Assembly: GCF_000315485.1 (NCBI RefSeq)
Contig: NZ_JH992940.1
Span: 1,017,786 to 1,081,785 of the forward strand
Direction of reading: 5' to 3'
Source of the DNA: Bacteroides oleiciplenus YIT 12058
Lineage (GTDB): Bacteria > Bacteroidota > Bacteroidia > Bacteroidales > Bacteroidaceae
DNA: 64,000 nt
The translations under genes and the position numbers were made by a program. The notes beneath the pieces are model-generated. The model saw only the letters and a program-made list of their open reading frames with translations. It was not told where the DNA came from and ran no database searches. Shown here one piece after another: positions 8,263-16,641 of this stretch (position 1 is its first letter; the number at the start of each line of letters is the position of its first letter).

Positions 8263-10593
8263 ATGAAAACAAAACTATTTTTACTATCGCTTGTCCTCTG
8301 CGTACTCAGTGCGCAAGCACAGAACTTCTCCATCAAAGGGCGCATCACAGACGCTTCGCAAGAGGCGATTATAGCCGCCAACGTATCACTATGGGCCACA
8401 GACTCCACCCTGGTGACCGGAGTAACTTCGGATGCACAAGGCAAGTTCGTTCTCAATAAAATCAAGGCAGGCAACTACCGCCTGGCCGTTACTTTCATCG
8501 GCTATCAGAGTGAAGTCATCCTGCTGAAACTGAACAATAATCTCGACTTGGGCGACGTGCAATTGAAGGAAGATGCTGTAAGTCTGGGCGAGGTAACCGT
8601 ATCCGCCAGCAACGTGCTTCAACGAGTGGACCGTCAGATTATCCTGCCCACCGAAAGCCAACTGAAACGCTCGTTCGGCGCCTACGACCTGCTGAACAAT
8701 CTCGGCATTGCCCGCCTGCAAGTAGACAACTTCACCAACAGCATGAGTGTCAGCGGCGGTGGAGCCGTGCAAACCCGCATCAACGGCATCAAGGTGACGG
8801 ACAAGGAAATAGCCGCCATCAGAGCCAAAGACGTGCTGCGTGTGGAGTTCATTGAAGACCCCGGCAAGCAATACGGCGACGACGAACTGGGCGCCGTGGT
8901 GAACATCATCCTGCGCCGCCGTGAAACGGGTGGTGTGGTGAACTTCCAACTTTCCGACTCGCCCCATACCCTGTGGGGAGAGAATTTCCTGAGTGCGAAA
9001 TTCAACTACAAGAATTCAGAATGGGGCATCGACTACTTCAACAAGAACGGCAAGTATCACAGCCGCCTCGAATCTCACGAAACCTTTTATCTGGGCGATC
9101 GTACCATCGACCGTATCAAGGAAGGCATCGAAGACGAATCCCCCGCACTCAGTTTCATCAATAACCTGAACCTGACGTACAATCTAACGAAAGCGGACAA
9201 GTATGTATTCAACGCCATCTTCCGCAATAACCTCAGCAACGCTCCTTATCAGAATGAGCTGAACAAGATGTGGGCAGTAGGCAGCACGGAGTCCATCTAT
9301 TCATACGTCAACAACCACACATCCAGCTATTCTCCGGCACTCGACCTTTACTTCCAGCATACTCTGCCCCATCAGCAGAGCATCCAGATGAATGTGACGG
9401 GAACGCTTATCCACACCAAGAACAACCGTAAATATAAGGAGTACAAGGACGAGAATGCACCGTTGGCAGATATTCAGACATTGGTGGATGGTGACAAACG
9501 CTCCGTCATCGGTGAGGCGATTTATGAAAAAAGCTTCAAGGACGTGAAACTGAGTGGTGGCGCCCGCCACTATCAGATGAGGACGGAGAATGAATACAAA
9601 GGCTCCAACCCCACTACTTCGAAAATGGACCAGTCGCAGACCTCCGCTTTCCTGGAGGTGCAGGGCAAGGTGAAGGATTTCAGTTATGCGGGCAGCGTGG
9701 GCATGACGCGCGCCTGGTTCAAGGAAAGCGACGAAGACCATGCTTACTATACCTTCACGCCTACCGTGCGATTGAGTTACAATTTGAAGAAAGCGGGCTT
9801 CCTGCGCTACCGGTTCAATATCAGTCCCGCCATACCGTCGCTTGGTTCGTTGACTGATGTGGAGCAGGCTATAGATACGATACAGATAGTTCGTGGTAAT
9901 CCGTTGCTGAAAACGTACCAGCAGTTCACGAACTCTCTGTCTTACAGTTATTCGAAGAAGCAGTTCAATGCCAATCTGAGCGTGCGCCACCAGTATTACG
10001 ACAATCCCATCATGGAAAGCATCTTCGTCGAGGACGGGAAACTGATATTGAAAGATGAAAACCAACGGTCGTTCCAAAGCCTGAATGCGGAGCTGATGAT
10101 CGGTACCAATGGCGCAACGCTGTTCGGACTGAAAGATGTCCTGACGCTTTATGCTTCGGGAGGATATACCCGCAGTTGGTCGGAGGGGCTAGAATACAGT
10201 CACACGTACGATGAATTCTATTACAGTGTGATGGCACAATTGCAATACAAAGGTTTCTCCCTGATGGGACAGTTCCGGAAGGTGCAGAACAACTTCTTCG
10301 GTGAAACCATCAGGAAGAACGAGAATCAGACGGCATTTATGGCAATGTATGCCAAGCAGAACTTTCAGGCAGGGATTGGTGTTCTGTTTCCTTTCACCAA
10401 TAATTATAAGGTGGGAAAAGAGCGTATCAGTGAGGTAGCGCCTTTCCGTTCGGAGACTTTTGTGAAAGAGACGGGACAGATGTTCATACTCCGCGTAGGC
10501 TATACGTTTGAGTTCGGCCGCAAGCACAAAGCCGGAAACAAGGGATTGAACAATAGCGATACGGACAGCGGCATCATCAATATGCAGAGATAA
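8263..10593 (+). CDS. Outer-membrane beta-barrel protein (OMP_b-brl_3 / TonB-receptor-like)
   Basis: A 776-residue protein starting at MKTKLF, chosen because a clean signal peptide (residues 1-20, ending 'LSAQAQ') follows directly; an upstream in-frame ATG at 8233 would add ten unlikely residues. Order: signal peptide, CarboxypepD_reg-like domain (about 22-105, 'FSIKGRITDASQEAIIAANV'), plug-like domain (about 115-225) and a long beta-barrel rich in aromatic/polar alternation, ending in an aromatic-rich strand. This is the PF14905-type barrel common next to GntR-ABC operons in Bacteroides. No SusD partner is adjacent, so a glycan role is not implied. Confidence 0.85.
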   Translation: MKTKLFLLSLVLCVLSAQAQNFSIKGRITDASQEAIIAANVSLWATDSTLVTGVTSDAQGKFVLNKIKAGNYRLAVTFIGYQSEVILLKLNNNLDLGDVQLKEDAVSLGEVTVSASNVLQRVDRQIILPTESQLKRSFGAYDLLNNLGIARLQVDNFTNSMSVSGGGAVQTRINGIKVTDKEIAAIRAKDVLRVEFIEDPGKQYGDDELGAVVNIILRRRETGGVVNFQLSDSPHTLWGENFLSAKFNYKNSEWGIDYFNKNGKYHSRLESHETFYLGDRTIDRIKEGIEDESPALSFINNLNLTYNLTKADKYVFNAIFRNNLSNAPYQNELNKMWAVGSTESIYSYVNNHTSSYSPALDLYFQHTLPHQQSIQMNVTGTLIHTKNNRKYKEYKDENAPLADIQTLVDGDKRSVIGEAIYEKSFKDVKLSGGARHYQMRTENEYKGSNPTTSKMDQSQTSAFLEVQGKVKDFSYAGSVGMTRAWFKESDEDHAYYTFTPTVRLSYNLKKAGFLRYRFNISPAIPSLGSLTDVEQAIDTIQIVRGNPLLKTYQQFTNSLSYSYSKKQFNANLSVRHQYYDNPIMESIFVEDGKLILKDENQRSFQSLNAELMIGTNGATLFGLKDVLTLYASGGYTRSWSEGLEYSHTYDEFYYSVMAQLQYKGFSLMGQFRKVQNNFFGETIRKNENQTAFMAMYAKQNFQAGIGVLFPFTNNYKVGKERISEVAPFRSETFVKETGQMFILRVGYTFEFGRKHKAGNKGLNNSDTDSGIINMQR

Positions 10594-10628
10594 AAGAGGT
10601 AAAGTCGCATTCAAATCAGGCTTTATTT

Positions 10629-10746
10629 CAACCCTCCTTGTGAAAAGAGGGAGCCCAAAGGGCGAGGTGGCGGGATTATACGAAATTGCTTCATGTATAA
10701 TTCATTAATTACCTGACTGCCGCCTCCCCTGCGGGCATTTTTTATC
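10629..10746. repeat. Diverged copy of the MITE-like palindrome
   Basis: It has the same layout as the elements at 35.2 and 52.6 kb: a CCCTC/GAGGG hairpin, then GCCCAAAGGGC and a GAGGTGGCGGG stretch, an AT-rich centre, and a complementary CCGCCTCCCC half. The right end (CCGC/GCGG stem followed by six Ts near 10738-10743) could also end transcription of the barrel gene. Confidence 0.55.
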
Positions 10747-10837
10747 AAGGAAAAGATAAGCCATGAAGTAAATCAATAAAAGATGACTAAGTGAACTCGC
10801 AACCAAAGGATTTCTTTCCTTTAAACAAAGGATGTAC

Positions 10838-10897
10838 GAGTTGTACAACTGGAGCAGCACGAGTAGTACAACTGGGGATGTATGAGTTGTACAACTC
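10838..10897. repeat. Three palindromic operator-like sites at 23-bp spacing
   Basis: GAGTTGTACAACT (10838), GAGTAGTACAACT (10861) and GAGTTGTACAACTC (10884) are spaced exactly 23 bp apart. The last is a perfect 14-bp palindrome. They lie between two convergent 3' ends, not at a promoter. Confidence 0.75.
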
Positions 10898-10911
10898 GTA
10901 CCATGTTTGGT

Positions 10912-10936
10912 TTAACCTAAAAATAGTTTAGGTTAA
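10912..10936. terminator. Perfect hairpin downstream of the nitroreductase gene
   Basis: TTAACCTAAA and TTTAGGTTAA are perfect 10-bp arms around a 5-nt loop. There is no strong T-tract, so its role as a terminator is uncertain. Confidence 0.45.
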
Positions 10937-10956
10937 GGGTAGAAAAAAGCTCAGTA

Positions 10957-11523
10957 TTACTTGATGATAGTTACAGTGCCTTCCGCTAGTTTCTTTTCCT
11001 TCACCGGAGCAGCGGCAGCATAACCCAAAGCGGCACAACCATATACGCGATGGTTTTCGGGGATGCCCAGCTTCGTAAGGAAAGCACGCACATCAGGATC
11101 ATCACAAGTTTGTCCCAACTGGTTTATCCAGCAGGAACCGATGCCGAGAGACTTGGCTGCAAGGAAGATATTCTGCATGGCACAGGCGCAATCCATGCTT
11201 GCCCACCACTGTGTCGGTTCGTTGGAAACAATGACGAGTGTAGGGGCATGATAATAGCAGCAATACGTCTGGCTATGTCCGCGTTCCTGCAAACGGGGTT
11301 CATCGCTCTTGGCAAAAGCACCTTTAATCTTTTCGTTCAGTTCTTCCAGCACAGCACCATTCTGAATAGCGGTGAAATGCCATGTCTGGAGTCCCATACC
11401 ACTGGGAGCATAGGTTGCCGCTTCCAGAATGGTACTTAAATCTTCCTGCGAAATCTGTTGTTCCGTATAGGCGCGCACACTGCGGCGCGACTTGATGGTC
11501 TTTAAAATCTCATTCATACTCAT
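10957..11523 (-). CDS. Nitroreductase-family protein
   Basis: A 188-residue FMN-dependent oxidoreductase of the nitroreductase superfamily. Visible features are 'IKSRRSVRAYTEQQIS' (FMN phosphate-binding region near residues 10-25), 'ATYAPSGMGLQTWHFTAI' (residues 36-53) and the C-terminal 'YGCAALGYA' motif. Physiological substrates of such enzymes are rarely known. The start overlaps the stop of the upstream HpaII-like gene by 1 nt (TAATG), so the two are probably translated from one mRNA. Confidence 0.88.
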   Translation of the reverse strand: MSMNEILKTIKSRRSVRAYTEQQISQEDLSTILEAATYAPSGMGLQTWHFTAIQNGAVLEELNEKIKGAFAKSDEPRLQERGHSQTYCCYYHAPTLVIVSNEPTQWWASMDCACAMQNIFLAAKSLGIGSCWINQLGQTCDDPDVRAFLTKLGIPENHRVYGCAALGYAAAAPVKEKKLAEGTVTIIK

Positions 11524-12650
11524 TATTTTTTTGTCAACCCAATCTTTACATTCAGTTTGAAATAATACACGCCGTTCTCTTTTTCAAGGAAACCGTACTT
11601 ATCCTTATCTACCGAGCCTTTCTCGAAACGAGTATTCCGATATAAGAAATCGGCAAATACCTGGCGCTCCGATTTATGATAGCAAAGCACCTCCCCTTCC
11701 GCATTTACCAACAGAACACCTTCTACGGCTGAGTCCGTACCGTTATAAATCTTTGCCGGACGCATGCCCAAGGCAAGTGCTAGCAAGAACTGTTTCATCT
11801 TAAACTCATAGAAAGCATGTTTGTTTATCAGCTCATCTTTTATCTTCAGAGGATTTATCTCTTTGATACGCTCCGTCAGTTCGCTGACACGGGAGATGCC
11901 GTCGAGGTGCATCATGCGCACCATCTCCGCCAACATACGAGGGAAGTGCAAATCAATCATCAGCAGGTTGCAACGGAACACACGGTCCGCCACATCCGAA
12001 TATTTCAGCACTCCGCCCAGACGCTCAATCATCAGCATACGCTCAGTCACTTCCGTCGGAGACTCCGGCAAAGCATTTATCTTGTTTACCGTAGGCGTAG
12101 CAAACTTGATGCCCGACTGTTCCAATTTCAGGTTTGCCGTACGCCCGCCATCCAGCAACGGGTTCATTGTACTGAGCCGACAACGGACATTAAATCCCGT
12201 CAGCGGTGCTTCCGCATGCCAGAAGGCAACAGAGAAGTCTGTACGGTCTTCCGTCTTCGCCTCCAAATCGTAGATATTGATGGCATCCAGAAAACCTTCC
12301 AGACCTTCGGGAACTTCAATAGTATCGGAACCGGCAGTCGTTTTCAACAATTCAAGTATAACCTCTGCCGCCCCGCCAAAGTCTTCACGGGGAATGTTCT
12401 GTTCTTCCTTGTCAGCCACAGTAAACGTCCCCGTTTTCTCCACCGTCCCGCTGACGATACGGACATTTTCCTGTTCTATATAATAACGGCGCGTGCCGTC
12501 ATGCTCTTCCCTTTGTACCATCGCAATGGGCCAGCACTTTGCTTCATCCTTCCGGACTTGCGGTGTGCCCAATGAAACCTTTCCGTCTGCCAACAGGCGA
12601 AAAAATGTGTAGAGTTCGCCCAACTCACGCTTTGTTGCTTCGAATGCCAT
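11523..12650 (-). CDS. HpaII-like restriction endonuclease-family protein, no methylase nearby
   Basis: A 375-residue protein. 'LGELYTFFRLLADGKV' (residues 10-25) and the block 'TGFNVRCRLS' plus 'NPLLDGGRTANLKLE' (151-177) align with what I remember of the HpaII restriction endonuclease family, where this block reads like 'GFSIKSxLG-P-TLLNA---TNF'. In true nucleases the I-K-S lysine belongs to the PD-(D/E)XK site; here that position is Arg (V-R-C), so activity is doubtful. No DNA methyltransferase is adjacent. It forms a tight pair with the nitroreductase. Family assignment is from memory of motifs. Confidence 0.6.
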   Translation of the reverse strand: MAFEATKRELGELYTFFRLLADGKVSLGTPQVRKDEAKCWPIAMVQREEHDGTRRYYIEQENVRIVSGTVEKTGTFTVADKEEQNIPREDFGGAAEVILELLKTTAGSDTIEVPEGLEGFLDAINIYDLEAKTEDRTDFSVAFWHAEAPLTGFNVRCRLSTMNPLLDGGRTANLKLEQSGIKFATPTVNKINALPESPTEVTERMLMIERLGGVLKYSDVADRVFRCNLLMIDLHFPRMLAEMVRMMHLDGISRVSELTERIKEINPLKIKDELINKHAFYEFKMKQFLLALALGMRPAKIYNGTDSAVEGVLLVNAEGEVLCYHKSERQVFADFLYRNTRFEKGSVDKDKYGFLEKENGVYYFKLNVKIGLTKK

Positions 12651-12678
12651 ATATCTATATATTATTTATAAGTGCGCA

Positions 12679-12686
12679 CAAAGATA
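12679..12686 (-). promoter_or_regulatory. -7 box upstream of the HpaII-like gene
   Basis: On the minus strand this reads TATCTTTG, a perfect TAnnTTTG, 28 nt before the ATG. No TTTG lies at the usual -33 distance. Confidence 0.5.
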
Positions 12687-12775
12687 AGGAAATCCATACA
12701 AAAAAAGTGAATGGATAAACTATTTCCATACGCAAACGTTTTATTTGAAACGTATAACATTAAAAAAACAATGAT

Positions 12776-12985
12776 ATGGAAACAGAAGAAAATATGGTAG
12801 CCATCACGGCTACACCCAACGGACCTTTTATTGTAGAAGGCAATTTCAAATTGATAGACCGGGAGGGAAAAACAGAGGTACGAAAAGGAAGAATCGCCTT
12901 GTGTCGCTGCGGACGCTCTTATAAACAGCCCTTCTGCGACGGGACGCACAGGAAAATCCACTATAACGATTTATCTCTGAAATAG
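12776..12985 (+). CDS. CDGSH iron-sulfur domain protein
   Basis: A 69-residue protein with one CDGSH-type [2Fe-2S] site. The ligands are C43, C45, C54 and H58 in 'CRCGRSYKQPFCDGTH', matching C-x-C-x2-S-x3-P-x-C-D-G-(S/T)-H. Bacterial single-domain members are small soluble electron-transfer or redox-sensing proteins of unclear role. The ATG closely follows the divergent promoter region shared with the HpaII-like gene. A small CCGGAG/CTCCGG hairpin (12991-13007) separates it from the convergent yigZ gene. Confidence 0.9.
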   Translation: METEENMVAITATPNGPFIVEGNFKLIDREGKTEVRKGRIALCRCGRSYKQPFCDGTHRKIHYNDLSLK

Positions 12986-13019
12986 ACGTACCGGAGGGAT
13001 TCTCCGGGGAGCTGAGACA

Positions 13020-13625
13020 TTACGCATCCTCTTCAAAGCGCAATGTCTCGACTTTTTCCAGGCGTGCCCTCAGCTTCGGCATCATCGACTTACGGATGCG
13101 AAGCGCCATGCGGCAATCCATATCGTACGACTGTTCCAGTATTTCCGGCTCCTCCTCCTTGACAATGCGCATCACGTCATTCATAAAAGGGTATTCAAAC
13201 AGGAAAGTGACCGTTTCATCCACCGTCTTTTCTATAATTTCGGCAGCAGTTATCGCTTCGGCAGCAGCAGCTTTATAAGCAACAATCAGTCCACTCGTCC
13301 CCAACTTGATGCCACCAAAGTAGCGGACAACGATAATCAGTATATCGGTCAGTTCATTGGAGTTAATCTGTCCCAGAATAGGTTTTCCTGCCGTACCGGA
13401 AGGTTCTCCGTTATCATTGGCACGGAAATCCTTGCGCTCGGCTCCCAGCATATAGGCGTAGCAGACGTGGCGGGCATCGTAATATTTCTTCTGATAAGTT
13501 TCCAGATGCGATTTTACCTCATCGACAGTACGCACAGGCAAAGCGATAGCAATGAATTTGCTACGCTTCTCGGTATAAATCCCTTCGGCAGGGGCGCTTA
13601 TGGTTTTGTAGGTATCTTCACTCAT
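13020..13625 (-). CDS. YigZ/IMPACT-family protein
   Basis: A 201-residue protein of the IMPACT/UPF0029 family. The N-terminal domain carries 'SKFIAIALPVRTVDEV', 'ANDNGEPSGTAGKPILG' and 'VRYFGGIKLGTSGLIVAYK', which are the family hallmarks; a DUF1949 ferredoxin-like domain follows. I start it at MSEDTY (13625) rather than at the upstream Met. A -7 box TATCTTTG lies 4 nt before this ATG, so an upstream start could not be transcribed from that promoter. The protein is cytoplasmic; family members are linked to translation control, but the exact role in bacteria is unclear. Confidence 0.88.
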   Translation of the reverse strand: MSEDTYKTISAPAEGIYTEKRSKFIAIALPVRTVDEVKSHLETYQKKYYDARHVCYAYMLGAERKDFRANDNGEPSGTAGKPILGQINSNELTDILIIVVRYFGGIKLGTSGLIVAYKAAAAEAITAAEIIEKTVDETVTFLFEYPFMNDVMRIVKEEEPEILEQSYDMDCRMALRIRKSMMPKLRARLEKVETLRFEEDA

Positions 13626-13629
13626 GCTG

Positions 13630-13660
13630 CAAAGATACATATTCTTATCGTTATGAGAAA
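13630..13660 (-). promoter_or_regulatory. Promoter placing yigZ in a leaderless mRNA
   Basis: On the minus strand TTTC (13660-13657), a 19-bp spacer, then TATCTTTG (13637-13630), then CAGC and the ATG. Only 4 nt separate the -7 box from the start codon, so the RNA should begin at or within about 2 nt of the ATG. Confidence 0.65.
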
Positions 13661-13719
13661 ATTGTTTCTAATCCTCTCTCTTTTTGGGACAAAATAGACA
13701 GAGTTTAAAAGTTTTTTTG

Positions 13720-13727
13720 TAAATTTG
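13720..13727 (+). promoter_or_regulatory. -7 box of the membrane protein / glycerate kinase operon
   Basis: TAAATTTG, a perfect TAnnTTTG. It gives a leader of about 105 nt before the ATG at 13838. No clear -33 TTTG is seen. Confidence 0.45.
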
Positions 13728-13766
13728 TCAAAACAGAACCGCATTCAATAGAAAAAATTCTGATTA

Positions 13767-13815
13767 TAAGTATGTATCAGGACCTCATACTTACAATCTT
13801 AGAATGCAAGGTCCT
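13767..13815 (+). promoter_or_regulatory. Structured leader with two mutually exclusive stems
   Basis: TAAGTATG (13767-13774) can pair with CATACTTA (13786-13793). AGGACCT (13779-13785), in the loop of that stem, can instead pair with AGGTCCT (13809-13815), just before the ATG region. The two pairings exclude each other or form a pseudoknot. No riboswitch class is recognised. Confidence 0.4.
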
Positions 13816-13837
13816 CCCATAAGTAACATTTATCACT

Positions 13838-14446
13838 ATGAACAACAAGCTGTTTACCTTTCTCGACCCTCTACTGGGCTACATTGACAACGGGCGTTTC
13901 TTCCGTGAACCTTTCCGTTGGCTTTACGTCATCTTTGCTGTACTAAATCTGTTATTTCCTATTGCAATCCTGGTGAAAGTCATCGACATGGGGTTCTTCA
14001 AGTTCGCCGAGGGGAAAGCAATCTTTGCTTTTATTCTGATATTTATTATCCTTTGCGGCGGTGCATGGGGCAGCTATCTGCTCTGGATGAACCGAAAAAA
14101 CAAATTGAAAGAAGTCATCCAGGAAGACAACGAATTCATTGCTATCCCTGTAGTATCCCATCTGACACAGACAGTGGGTGAATGGCTCGGACTTTATATC
14201 GGTGTTGTTGGCACACTTTGCTCACTGATTATCGCACTCTTGGCAGCAAACGAATTGCAATACGTCATGCCGGTATCTACAGGCATTTTCTTCCTCATGC
14301 CGATATACGGTTTCCTTATTGTTGTATTTGCGCGTCTGCTTGCTGAACTGTATCGCGCTTTGGCAGTTATTGCCAACAACACCAAGAAGTTGGCAGGGCC
14401 GGAAACAAAAAACGAAGCAAAGTTGGAAGATAGAGAGGAAATCTAA
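13838..14446 (+). CDS. Hypothetical four-helix membrane protein
   Basis: A 202-residue protein with four hydrophobic segments (about residues 28-50, 60-85, 115-138 and 145-168), short loops and a charged C-terminal tail. There is no signal peptide and no recognised family signature. The stop is 4 bp before the glycerate kinase start, so the two genes are almost certainly one transcript. A role in glycerate uptake would be speculation; the fold does not resemble known carriers. Confidence 0.75.
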   Translation: MNNKLFTFLDPLLGYIDNGRFFREPFRWLYVIFAVLNLLFPIAILVKVIDMGFFKFAEGKAIFAFILIFIILCGGAWGSYLLWMNRKNKLKEVIQEDNEFIAIPVVSHLTQTVGEWLGLYIGVVGTLCSLIIALLAANELQYVMPVSTGIFFLMPIYGFLIVVFARLLAELYRALAVIANNTKKLAGPETKNEAKLEDREEI

Positions 14447-14450
14447 ATCA

Positions 14451-15581
14451 ATGAAGAAAGTAGTCATCGCTATTGACTCCTTTAAAGGATGTTTACCCTC
14501 GGCAGAAGCAGGAAAAGCGGCTGCCGAGGGTATTCGTTCTGTATTCCCGGAGTGTGGAATTCTGTCTCTACCTATAGCTGATGGTGGCGAAGGGATGCTG
14601 GATGTGCTGATTGCAGCAACCAACGGACGTGAAGTGCAGCTTTCTGCCCACAACCCTCTCATGGAATGGCACGATACTTACTACGGCATTTCGGAAGACG
14701 AAAAAACGGCCTTTATAGAAATGGCAAGCATCAGCGGGTTGCCTCTGGTTCCGCCGGAGAAAAGGAATCCGATGCTGACAACCTCCTATGGAACAGGAGA
14801 ACTGATTCGTGATGCGTTGGAACGTGGTTGCCGCAACTTCATCATCGGCATTGGCGGCAGCGCGACAAATGATGCCGGGCTGGGAATGTTACAGGCTTTA
14901 GGTTTCCGGTTTCTGGATAAAGAAGGGAAGATTTTGGAAACTGGTAACGGAAAAATTTTAATGGAAGTTGTTTCCATAGATACGGATTTCGTCCATCCTG
15001 ATTTAAGAACTTCCCATTTTACCGTTGCCTGCGACGTACAAAATCCATTCTGTGGACCGGAAGGTGCCGCATATATCTTTGCTCCTCAGAAGGGAGCGGA
15101 CCGGAAAATGGTAGAAACACTGGATGCGGGAATGCGAAGCCTTGCAGAAGTCATCTTCCACACAACGGGCAAAGACATTTCCAATCATCCCGGAGCAGGT
15201 GCGGCCGGTGGTATGGGTGGCAGTTTACTAGCTTTTCTGAATGCAGAGTTGAAACCGGGCATACAGTTGATGCTGGAAACTCTTGATTTTCCTGCTCAAA
15301 TCAAGGGAGCCGATTTTATCATCACCGGAGAGGGAAAGGCTGACAAACAAACATTAATGGGGAAAGTTCCTTCCGGCATACTTGACAAAGCCAGTAAACA
15401 GAAAATTCCAGTTATACTGATAGCCGGTAGCGTAGAAGATGAAGACGACCTATACCGGGCAGGATTTCGGGGAGTATATTCTATCAATCCACCATCCATA
15501 ACGTTGGAACAAGCCATGCAACCAGAAGTTGCACGTGCAAATATTTCAAAAACGGTAGCACAGATTTGCCGTTCTCTCTAA
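14451..15581 (+). CDS. Glycerate kinase (GarK/GlxK type)
   Basis: A 376-residue kinase that phosphorylates D-glycerate (2-phosphoglycerate in the type I family). The start at MKKVVIAID is chosen because the family begins with the strand 'KVVIAIDSFKGCLPSAEAG'; an upstream in-frame ATG at 14319 lies inside the preceding gene. Other conserved parts are 'PIADGGEGMLDVL', 'GIGGSATNDAGLGMLQALG' and 'VACDVQNPFCGPEGAAYIFAPQKG'. A D-2-hydroxyacid dehydrogenase at 53 kb could in principle supply glycerate from hydroxypyruvate, but the genes are not linked. Confidence 0.93.
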   Translation: MKKVVIAIDSFKGCLPSAEAGKAAAEGIRSVFPECGILSLPIADGGEGMLDVLIAATNGREVQLSAHNPLMEWHDTYYGISEDEKTAFIEMASISGLPLVPPEKRNPMLTTSYGTGELIRDALERGCRNFIIGIGGSATNDAGLGMLQALGFRFLDKEGKILETGNGKILMEVVSIDTDFVHPDLRTSHFTVACDVQNPFCGPEGAAYIFAPQKGADRKMVETLDAGMRSLAEVIFHTTGKDISNHPGAGAAGGMGGSLLAFLNAELKPGIQLMLETLDFPAQIKGADFIITGEGKADKQTLMGKVPSGILDKASKQKIPVILIAGSVEDEDDLYRAGFRGVYSINPPSITLEQAMQPEVARANISKTVAQICRSL

Positions 15582-15606
15582 AGCTTATCTTTCGATGACT
15601 TCCTGG

Positions 15607-16179
15607 TCACAGCTTATGTATCACCTTGCGACAGCGCTTCATTTCACGTTCCGTCAGTCCGGGATGTTGCTTCGTTCCGCCTTTCTCTATGGCCGAGATG
15701 ACTTTGAATCCACTCCATTTCAAGATTTCTTTCAAAGCCTTTACCACTCCCCTTGACTGATTGAAAAGGATATTGAAAGGATACGGGGTGGTGCAAGTAC
15801 TGACGATAACGGCCCTCTTTCCCTTGTGCAGCCCAACAGGAATGCCCCGCGATGTCTCTCCCATCATTCCGTAGACAATACGGTCGAACATCACTTTCAG
15901 TTGCCCGGGCAAATTCCCCCAATAGCAAGGAGCACCGATAATCAAAGCATTGGCTTCTTCAATCTGTTTCAGTACACGTTGCGCATCATCTTCCGGCAGA
16001 CAACATTTCAGTTTCTCACGGCAACTCATGCAGCCGATACAAGGACGGATTGCCAGGTCGGCAACTCTCACGACAGTTACTTCGTCGCCATTGTCTTTTG
16101 CTTCTGTTTCCATAAGTTGAAGCATCTTTGAGATATGGCCTTGTTTGCGGGGACTTCCGTTAATAATCAGAATTTTCAT
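15607..16179 (-). CDS. Flavodoxin-family NAD(P)H-dependent FMN reductase
   Basis: A 190-residue flavodoxin-like protein. 'KILIINGSPRKQGHISKML' is the FMN phosphate-binding loop, and 'APCYWGNLPGQLKVMFDRI' is the second conserved loop. The cluster 'CIGCMSCREKLKCCLPEDD' (from about residue 48) has several cysteines, as in iron-sulfur-flavoprotein or multimeric flavodoxin relatives, though spacing for a full Fe-S site is not certain. It lies 13 bp downstream of the FKBP gene, probably in one transcript. Confidence 0.85.
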   Translation of the reverse strand: MKILIINGSPRKQGHISKMLQLMETEAKDNGDEVTVVRVADLAIRPCIGCMSCREKLKCCLPEDDAQRVLKQIEEANALIIGAPCYWGNLPGQLKVMFDRIVYGMMGETSRGIPVGLHKGKRAVIVSTCTTPYPFNILFNQSRGVVKALKEILKWSGFKVISAIEKGGTKQHPGLTEREMKRCRKVIHKL

Positions 16180-16192
16180 GATGATATGATAT

Positions 16193-16594
16193 TTACGCGA
16201 TTCCTAATAGGTGAACTTCAAACACCAAAGTGGAGAAAGCAGGAATAGGACCGCTGCTACGTGTTCCATATCCCATTGTGTAAGGAATATAGACTATCCA
16301 ATGGTCACCTACGTGCATTCGTTGCAGGGCTATCTGCCAGCCTTCGATAACTTGGTTCAGGCGGAATGCTTCAGGACAATTCCGCTTCCAGGAGTTGTCA
16401 AACTCACGACCGTTTATCAAAGTGCCTTTGTAATGCACAGTCACAATGCTGTTCAAACGGGGAGTATTGTTAGCGTTACCACTTTCCAATACCCGGTAAA
16501 GTATTCCGCAAGGTAGTTCTTTTATATCTTCTTCTGCACGCAATGCTTCCAAGTATTGCTCATTTTGCAGTTTGTATTCTTCTTTTCGTCCCAT
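16193..16594 (-). CDS. FKBP-type peptidyl-prolyl cis-trans isomerase
   Basis: A 133-residue protein starting at MGRKEEY; the longer frame upstream is rejected because it runs back over the promoter at 16642-16672. The FKBP domain occupies about residues 45-133: 'VTVHYKGTLINGREFDNSW', 'VIEGWQIALQRMHVGDHW' and 'IPAFSTLVFEVHLLGI'. No signal peptide or lipobox is seen, so it is probably cytoplasmic, unlike many Bacteroides FKBPs. It is the first gene of a pair with the flavodoxin. Confidence 0.9.
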   Translation of the reverse strand: MGRKEEYKLQNEQYLEALRAEEDIKELPCGILYRVLESGNANNTPRLNSIVTVHYKGTLINGREFDNSWKRNCPEAFRLNQVIEGWQIALQRMHVGDHWIVYIPYTMGYGTRSSGPIPAFSTLVFEVHLLGIA

Positions 16595-16641
16595 ATTCTC
16601 AAACTTCTTATTTATCGGTTCAAACTTTGCTTTTCCAATCA

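Larger units (their letters stand above)
10594..10956. other. Convergent spacer holding several repeat structures
   Basis: This 363-bp gap between the barrel gene and the convergent nitroreductase holds no gene. It contains a diverged MITE-like palindrome (10629-10746), a phased palindromic array (10838-10897) and a perfect 10-bp-arm hairpin (10912-10936), each listed separately. Confidence 0.7.
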
